Below, one piece after another: positions 59,468-64,000 of a stretch of DNA of 64,000 nucleotides. Position 1 is the stretch's first letter, and each line of letters starts with the position of its first letter. The DNA is from JAGWBJ01 sp034423015 (lineage in GTDB: Bacteria > Chloroflexota > Dehalococcoidia > Lucifugimonadales > JAGWBF01), in NCBI GenBank assembly GCA_034423015.1, contig DAOUJG010000024.1, positions 10,143 to 74,142 of the forward strand, read 5' to 3'. Below the pieces are notes generated by a model. It made no database searches. It had not been told where the DNA came from and was given only the letters and a program-made list of their open reading frames with translations. A program made the translations under genes and the position numbers.

Positions 59468-60802
59468 CTACCACCCGTGCTCCAGCTTGTCCCTGAGGAT
59501 GGAGACCAGGTCGGCTACGGGGACCCGGAGCTGGCTCATGGTGTCCCGTTCTCGGACGGTGACGGCCCGGTCCTCCAGGGTCTGGAAGTCCACGGTAACG
59601 CAGAAGGGCGTGCCGATCTCGTCCTGGCGGCGGTAGCGGCGGCCGATGCTCTGGGCGTCGTCGTACTGGGTGGCGAAGTGGGGACGGACCAGCTCGTGGA
59701 CGGCCCGGGCAGTGGGGGCCAGCTTCTCGTTCCGGCTCAGGGGCAGGACCGAGGCCTTGATGGGCGCCATCTTGCGGTGGAACTGAAGCACCACCCGGGT
59801 CTCCCCCTTGGCCGACGAGGGGTCCGGCTCCTCCTCGTAGGCGTCCAGGAAAAAGGCCAGGGCCGCCCGGTCCACTCCCCCCGAGGGCTCGATGACGTAG
59901 GGGTAGTAGTGCTCCTTGGCCTCCTCGTCGAAGTACCGCAAGTCTTGGCCGCTGGCCTCCCCGTGGCTGCGCAGGTCGTAATCGGTCCGGTTGGCGATCC
60001 CCTCCAGCTCGGCCCAGCCCCAGGGGAACCGGTACTCGATGTCGTAGCAGTCCCGGGCGTAGTGGGCCAGCTCGTCGTCCCCGTGCCTGCGCAGGCGCAG
60101 GTTCTCCTTTCGTATGCCGTGCTTCACGTACCAGGAGAACCGCTCCTCTACCCAGGAGTCCAGGTGTGCCCCGTCGGTCCCGGGCTTGACGAAGTACTCG
60201 ATCTCCATCTGCTCGAACTCGCGGGTCCGGAAGGTGGAGTTGCCGGGGGTGATCTCGTTGCGGAAGGCCTTGCCAATCTGTGCGATACCAAAGGGCAGCT
60301 TGCGGCGGGAGGCCACCAGCACGTTGGCCAGGTTGACGAAGATCCCCTGGGCCGTCTCCGGACGCATGTATACCTGCGACGCGCTGTCTTCCACGGCGCC
60401 CATGAATGTCTTGAACATGAGGTTGAAGGTCCGTGGGTCGGTGAGCTCGCCGCCGCACGCCGGGCACGCCGATGCGTCCTCCAGGTCGTCGGCGCGGAAC
60501 CGCTGGTGGCATACCTTGCACTCCACCAGCGGGTCGGCGAAGTTCTGGACGTGGCCGCTGACCTCCCACACCTTCGGGTGCATCAGGATCGCCGCGTCCA
60601 GGCCCACCATGTCGTCCCGCTCTCGCACCACCGAACCCCACCACGCCTCCTTGACGTTGCGTTTAAGCTCCACGCCCAGGGGCCCGTAGTCCCAGGTGGC
60701 GTTCAAGCCGCCGTAGATGTCGCTGCTCTGGAACATGAACCCTCTCCGCTTGGACAGGGAGAGGACCGTGTCCATTTCGACTCGCTCAAGATAACGCACC
60801 AA
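59468..60802 (-). CDS. glyS: Glycyl-tRNA synthetase, single-chain dimeric type
   Basis: A 444-residue class II synthetase of the alpha2 (eukaryote/archaeal-like) type. VLSLSKRRGFMFQSSDIYGG then LNATWDYGPLGVELKRN at the N-terminus, a Cys4 zinc insertion (CKVCHQ ... ACPACGG near 95-117), YMRPETAQGIFVNLANVL near 145, GIAQIGKAFRNEITPGNSTF near 172, EFEQMEIEYFV near 195, IEPSGGVDRAALAFFLDAY near 308, and a C-terminal anticodon-binding domain (VTVDFQTLEDRAVTVRERDT). GTG at 60802 or ATG at 60775 can start it. No glyQ-type alpha chain is needed. Confidence 0.95.
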   Translation of the reverse strand: MVRYLERVEMDTVLSLSKRRGFMFQSSDIYGGLNATWDYGPLGVELKRNVKEAWWGSVVRERDDMVGLDAAILMHPKVWEVSGHVQNFADPLVECKVCHQRFRADDLEDASACPACGGELTDPRTFNLMFKTFMGAVEDSASQVYMRPETAQGIFVNLANVLVASRRKLPFGIAQIGKAFRNEITPGNSTFRTREFEQMEIEYFVKPGTDGAHLDSWVEERFSWYVKHGIRKENLRLRRHGDDELAHYARDCYDIEYRFPWGWAELEGIANRTDYDLRSHGEASGQDLRYFDEEAKEHYYPYVIEPSGGVDRAALAFFLDAYEEEPDPSSAKGETRVVLQFHRKMAPIKASVLPLSRNEKLAPTARAVHELVRPHFATQYDDAQSIGRRYRRQDEIGTPFCVTVDFQTLEDRAVTVRERDTMSQLRVPVADLVSILRDKLEHGW

Positions 60803-60970
60803 TGGCCGGACTCCTGTTGGTTTTCCAAGGCCGGGGGGTACCCCGGGACTACAAGACTATCAACTCGCCCACGCGGTGTAAAGGATTGCCTTTGGCCGCA
60901 CCTTCCGATACAATCCCCATCGCCAAGGCCCCGTCGCCAAAGCCCCATGCCAAGGCAGGGCCGAGCAGGC

Positions 60971-61089
60971 GGCGGGACACCGGGCAACGTTGACGTCCTG
61001 ACGGCGGATCTCCGGCCCCATCGCCAAGGCGCGGCCGCTCAGGCGCGGGGACGCCGGGCAACGTTCACGTCCTGACGGCGGACCTCCGG
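60971..61089. repeat. Imperfect tandem repeat, 74-bp period, upstream of the CoA-transferases
   Basis: CCGGGCAACGTTNACGTCCTG+ACGGCGG occurs at about 60980 and 61054, each preceded by a CATCGCCAAGG string. It lies in the 300-base gap between glyS and the CoA-transferase genes; the rest of the gap has nothing recognisable. Confidence 0.6.
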
Positions 61090-61102
61090 TTCGGGAGTAG
61101 CA

Positions 61103-62296
61103 ATGGTGCAGGGAGCGCTGGGGAGCGTCCGGGTCCTCGACCTCAGCGGAGACATCGCCGGGTCCTTCTGCGCCCGGCTGCTGGGCGACTACGGCGCCGA
61201 CGTCATCAAGGTGGAGCCGCCGGCCGGGGCGCCCCTGCGGCGCATGGGCCCCTTCTTCAGGGACGACCCGCACCCGGAGAAGAGCCTGATGTTCCTCGTC
61301 CACAACCTGAACAAGCAGGGCGTGACACTGGACCTGGAGCAGGAGGCCGGGCGGCGGCTCTTCGGCGAGCTGGTGGGCCAGGCCGACGTCGTCGTGGAGA
61401 CGTTCAAGCCGGGGTACATGACCTCCCTGGGACTGGGGTACGACCGGCTCGAATCGCTTAACCCCGGCGTCGTCCTCACCTCCATCACCCCCTTCGGACA
61501 GTCCGGTCCCTACAGCCGCTACGAGGGGGAGGAGATCGTCAGCTACGCCATGGGCGCCATAATGAGCATCAGCGGCACCCGCGACCGGGAGCCCCTGAAG
61601 CACGGGGGCTTCCAGGCCCAGTACGAGGGAGGCCTCAACGGGGCGGCCGCCACGTCCATGGCCCTGCTGGCCCAGCAGCTCTCGGGTGAGGGGCAGCACG
61701 TGGACGTGTCCATCACCGAGTGTGTCAGCTCCACCATGATGGCGAACCAGACCCTCTACTCCTTTACCGGGGGCATCCAGGCCCGGCGGCCCCCCACGGG
61801 CAACGACTACGGGCATCCGATGGCCTGCGCCGACGGGTGGATAATCAACCAAACGGGCGGGGGGGCGAGCTGGGACGACATCGCCGGGTTCTATGGGAGG
61901 CCGGAGCTGCTGGAGGAGCGGTTTCGCGACCGGCGCTCCCGGGAGGCCCTGGGCGAGGAGTTCGACGCGATTCTCGTGGACGCGATCAAGGACCGGGGCA
62001 AGTGGGAGATGTTCGAGAAGGCGTCGGACATGCGGATGCTCTTCGGGCTGGTCCAGACCCCCGAGGAGCTGCTGAAGTGCCCGCAGCTGGAATCCAGGGG
62101 CTTCTACCGGGAGGTGGAGCACCCGGTGATGGGAAAGCTCAAGGTGCCCGCCGTCCTCTTCAGCTACAGCCAGACGCCGTACGAGCTGCGCCGCCCGGCC
62201 CCACTCCTGGGCCAGCACAATGTCGACGTGTACTGCGACCGGCTGGGGTACTCCAGGGGCGACCTGGTGCGCCTGAGACAGAACGGTGTCATATGA
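61103..62296 (+). CDS. CaiB/BaiF family III CoA-transferase
   Basis: A 397-residue family III CoA-transferase. Hallmarks: VRVLDLSGDIAGSFCARLLG then DYGADVIKVEPPAGAPLRRM at the N-terminus, NLNKQGVTLDLEQEAGRRLF near 70, TFKPGYMTSLGLGYDRL near 98, and SITPFGQSGPY near 128. The segment that holds the catalytic Asp in formyl-CoA transferase reads VDVSITECVSST near 196, with Glu in that position. It shifts CoA between organic acids; substrate unknown. The next gene is a paralogue 34 bases away, suggesting a two-subunit or two-step system. Confidence 0.92.
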   Translation: MVQGALGSVRVLDLSGDIAGSFCARLLGDYGADVIKVEPPAGAPLRRMGPFFRDDPHPEKSLMFLVHNLNKQGVTLDLEQEAGRRLFGELVGQADVVVETFKPGYMTSLGLGYDRLESLNPGVVLTSITPFGQSGPYSRYEGEEIVSYAMGAIMSISGTRDREPLKHGGFQAQYEGGLNGAAATSMALLAQQLSGEGQHVDVSITECVSSTMMANQTLYSFTGGIQARRPPTGNDYGHPMACADGWIINQTGGGASWDDIAGFYGRPELLEERFRDRRSREALGEEFDAILVDAIKDRGKWEMFEKASDMRMLFGLVQTPEELLKCPQLESRGFYREVEHPVMGKLKVPAVLFSYSQTPYELRRPAPLLGQHNVDVYCDRLGYSRGDLVRLRQNGVI

Positions 62297-62330
62297 CCGG
62301 CGAGACCGCCACCAGGGCCGGCGCGGGCTG

Positions 62331-63686
62331 ATGCCAAAGCTCCCCCTCCAGGGCGTTCGGGTCGTCGACTCCACCTACGTTTTTGCGCTGCCCTACACGG
62401 GCGCCCTGCTGGCGGACCTGGGCGCGGACGTCATCAAGGTAGAGGGACCCGGGCGCCCGGACATCACCCGGCCCGGCGGGTACGCGGGCTCCTTCCCGGA
62501 GAACGAGATCGGCGAGGACTGGTGGAACCGGGGCTCCACCTACAACCTCCTTCACCGGGGCAAACGCTCGCTGACCCTGGACCTGACCACGGACAGGGGC
62601 CGGGACCTGTTCCGCGACCTGGTGAACGTCAGCGACGTCGTGATGGAGAACTACACCCCCCGGGTGATGCGCAGGTGGGGCTTGGACTACGCGGGCCTGA
62701 GGGCGGTCAAACCGGACATCATCATGGTCTCGAACACCGGCTACGGCCACGGAGACGGCCCCTACTCGGGCTACCCCGCCCAGGCCACGACCCAGGAGGG
62801 CACCCACGGCCACTGCTGGGTCACCGGCTACCATGGCGGCCCGCCCTCCAAGGTGGGCGCGTCCTACGTGGACTTCCTCTCGACGTGGTCGGCCCTGTTC
62901 GCCATCGGCGCGGCACTGCGCCACCGGAACCTCACGGGCGAAGGGCAGTGGGTGGACCTGGCGATGTACCAAGCCGGCGTCATGTTCGTATCCGAGTACC
63001 TGATGGACTCCCAGGTCAACGGCCGGCCGGGGGGCCGCATAGGCAACCGCCACCCGTACCGCGCTCCACAGGGGTGCTACCCAGCCAAGGGCGAGGACCG
63101 GTGGATCGTCCTTTCCGTGGGCTCGGACGACCAGTGGCGCGCTCTCTGCGGCCTGATGGGCAAGCGCCATCTGGCCGAGGACCCCCGGTTCGGCGGCAGC
63201 CCGGGGCGCATGAAGAACCACGACGAGCTGGACGCCATCATCAGCGACTGGACCCGGGGCCAGGACCGGTACGACCTGATGGAGCAGCTCCAGGCCGCGG
63301 GAATCCCTGCCGGACCGGTGTTCGACAACCGGGACACCCACCTGGACCCCCACTTCAAGGCCCGGGGCTTTTTGGAGTACGTCAGCCACCCGCCGGACAG
63401 GGGCATAGGGATGAGGCCGTTCATCGGCCGTCCCTACAAGTTCTCCAAGAGCCCCGTGAAGATACAGGGGCATACTCCGGCCTTCGGGGAGCACAACGGG
63501 CCGGTGCTGAAAGACCTGTTGGGCGTGGGCGAAGCGGAGTATGGGACGATGGAGCGGGAAGGGACCATCTCCCCAGTCCCGACCACTGGAGAGCCCGTTC
63601 TCCCGGACTCCATAGAGGAGCAGCTACGCAAGGGGCGGATCTCCGGGTGGGACCCCGACTACAAGACCCGACTCGGCATTCCTTGA
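62331..63686 (+). CDS. CaiB/BaiF family III CoA-transferase, second of pair
   Basis: A 451-residue paralogue. LQGVRVVDSTYVFALPYTGA and LLADLGADVIKVEGPGRPDI at the N-terminus, LHRGKRSLTLDLTTDRGRDL near 75, ENYTPRVMRRWGLDYAGL near 106 and SNTGYGHGDGPYSGY near 138 place it in the family. The position of the catalytic Asp reads VDLAMYQAGVMF near 207, with Gln. The C-terminal 60 residues extend beyond many relatives. The ATG at 62331 is used; a GTG at 62286 overlapping the upstream stop is possible. Pairs of this kind in which one subunit lacks the Asp are known (BbsEF-like), but here both differ. Confidence 0.92.
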   Translation: MPKLPLQGVRVVDSTYVFALPYTGALLADLGADVIKVEGPGRPDITRPGGYAGSFPENEIGEDWWNRGSTYNLLHRGKRSLTLDLTTDRGRDLFRDLVNVSDVVMENYTPRVMRRWGLDYAGLRAVKPDIIMVSNTGYGHGDGPYSGYPAQATTQEGTHGHCWVTGYHGGPPSKVGASYVDFLSTWSALFAIGAALRHRNLTGEGQWVDLAMYQAGVMFVSEYLMDSQVNGRPGGRIGNRHPYRAPQGCYPAKGEDRWIVLSVGSDDQWRALCGLMGKRHLAEDPRFGGSPGRMKNHDELDAIISDWTRGQDRYDLMEQLQAAGIPAGPVFDNRDTHLDPHFKARGFLEYVSHPPDRGIGMRPFIGRPYKFSKSPVKIQGHTPAFGEHNGPVLKDLLGVGEAEYGTMEREGTISPVPTTGEPVLPDSIEEQLRKGRISGWDPDYKTRLGIP

Positions 63687-63765
63687 CACCGTCATAGCCC
63701 CAGAGTAACCTGAAAATGGGCGGCAGGCCCACCCGCCGCCGCACGGTACCCCAACCACCCTACAA

Positions 63766-63840
63766 GGGCCCGTAGCTCAGTGGTAGAGCGGCCGGCTCAT
63801 AACCGGTAGGTCCCAGGTTCGAACCCTGGCGGGCCCACCA
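63766..63840 (+). tRNA. tRNA with CAU anticodon (Met, or Ile2 if lysidine-modified)
   Basis: A 75-base cloverleaf. Acceptor GGGCCCG pairs with CGGGCCC (63830-63836), followed by an encoded ACCA. The D arm AGCTCAGTGGTAGAGC, anticodon stem GCCGG/CCGGT with loop CTCATAA (anticodon CAT), and T arm CCAGG-TTCGAAC-CCTGG are complete. The CAU anticodon fits elongator Met or, after TilS modification, isoleucine AUA tRNA; the G1-C72 pair argues against initiator tRNA. Confidence 0.93.
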
Positions 63841-63895
63841 AGCGTAGGCTTTGGCCCTAGAGCGACGCCGTGCTCGCGATTCCTACGCCGGTGTG

Positions 63896-63930
63896 GTAAC
63901 ATCTTGTGTACCCGTTACGTAAGGCGTTAC
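63896..63930. promoter_or_regulatory. Candidate autoregulatory operator of the HigB-like toxin gene
   Basis: GTAAC (63896-63900) faces GTTAC (63914-63918); the palindrome TTACGTAA spans 63915-63922; GTTAC repeats at 63926-63930. Such dyads just upstream of toxin-antitoxin operons bind the antitoxin. The toxin start follows within two bases. Confidence 0.4.
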
Positions 63931-63931
63931 A

Positions 63932-64000
63932 CTGATTCGAGGATTCAAAGATCGGAGAACTGAGAGGTTCTTTGGAGGCCAGTCGGTGCCGGCCTTCCAC
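63932..64000 (+). CDS. HigB/RelE-like toxin, 5' end only
   Basis: The last 23 codons of the window read LIRGFKDRRTERFFGGQSVP then AFH, matching the start of HigB-type RelE-fold mRNA interferases (M-I-R-S-F-K-D-x-x-T-E-x-F-F). The first codon is CTG, an unusual start, with TAAGG seven bases upstream; an in-frame TAA lies four codons before it. The partner HigA antitoxin would lie past base 64000. Its position 91 bases after a tRNA suggests an accessory region inserted near the tRNA 3' end. Confidence 0.6.
   Translation, partial: MIRGFKDRRTERFFGGQSVPAFH

Overview
The window is a GC-rich (by eye about 65%) chromosomal segment of a free-living bacterium. The gene mix points to Chloroflexota, most likely a SAR202/Dehalococcoidia-type lineage: corrinoid methyltransferase modules, tandem family III CoA-transferases, a futalosine-type menaquinone tail, Pro/Thr-repeat secreted proteases, DUF1800 and NHL proteins, and interspersed repeats built on GATTCCTCG...GGAATGAC. 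This assignment is inference from content; there is no rRNA or other marker that proves it. Almost every long open frame opposite a real gene is a high-GC shadow.

Layout. 1-2.5 kb (minus): corrinoid protein, a four-cysteine small protein and a RACo-type reactivase cut by the window edge. 2.6-3.5 kb: a small orphan gene and a phBC6A51-like HTH protein. 3.8-7.4 kb: an HTH/ATPase/STAS-like regulator, abutting a lipoprotein trypsin-like protease, then a broken GIY-YIG gene. 7.5-10.4 kb (minus): MtaA/UroD-type methyltransferase, an unknown, a homocysteine S-methyltransferase-like protein and a small membrane protein. 10.5-14.3 kb (plus): UbiD-UbiA-UbiX-UbiE, i.e. prenylation, decarboxylation and methylation of a quinone. 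14.3-16.9 kb (minus): 5-oxoprolinase PxpABC. 17.2-18.7 kb: gamma and beta subunits of a Na+-pumping decarboxylase. 18.9-22.0 kb: a more AT-rich accessory island with two HEPN-like proteins, a gene remnant and a Cache-domain lipoprotein, bounded by copies of the same 10-bp inverted-repeat arm.

22.4-31.3 kb (plus) is a coherent S-adenosylmethionine block: MtnA, MtnP, rhodanese, PfkB kinase, AhcY, MetK, phosphohexomutase, SpeD, SpeE. MetK makes SAM, SpeD/SpeE spend it on polyamines, MtnP/MtnA recover methylthioadenosine, and AhcY removes the S-adenosylhomocysteine made by methyltransferases such as those at 7-10 kb and UbiE.

31.4-41 kb carries a Kef-type antiporter, NHL and DUF1800 proteins, a VapC remnant, a SulP transporter, an IS110-family element with a structured bridge-RNA candidate, and an MFS transporter. 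41-51 kb is housekeeping: PAC2 protein, QueA, FolD, AcpS, NnrDE, an atypical SDR, and a GlcF-GlcE-GlcD glycolate oxidase operon. 51.8-63.7 kb holds a zinc-ribbon DEAD-box helicase, HlyIII, TenA, a second HtrA protease, Trm112, a CopD-like protein, an NMO/FabK-like flavoprotein, SbcD, GlyRS and two family III CoA-transferases. A CAU-anticodon tRNA and the first codons of a HigB-like toxin close the window.

The observations most worth following are the IS110 upstream RNA structure, the HEPN island, the cysteine-rich corrinoid-operon protein, and four enzymes whose usual catalytic residues are replaced (UbiA, SDR, NMO/FabK, CoA-transferase pair).
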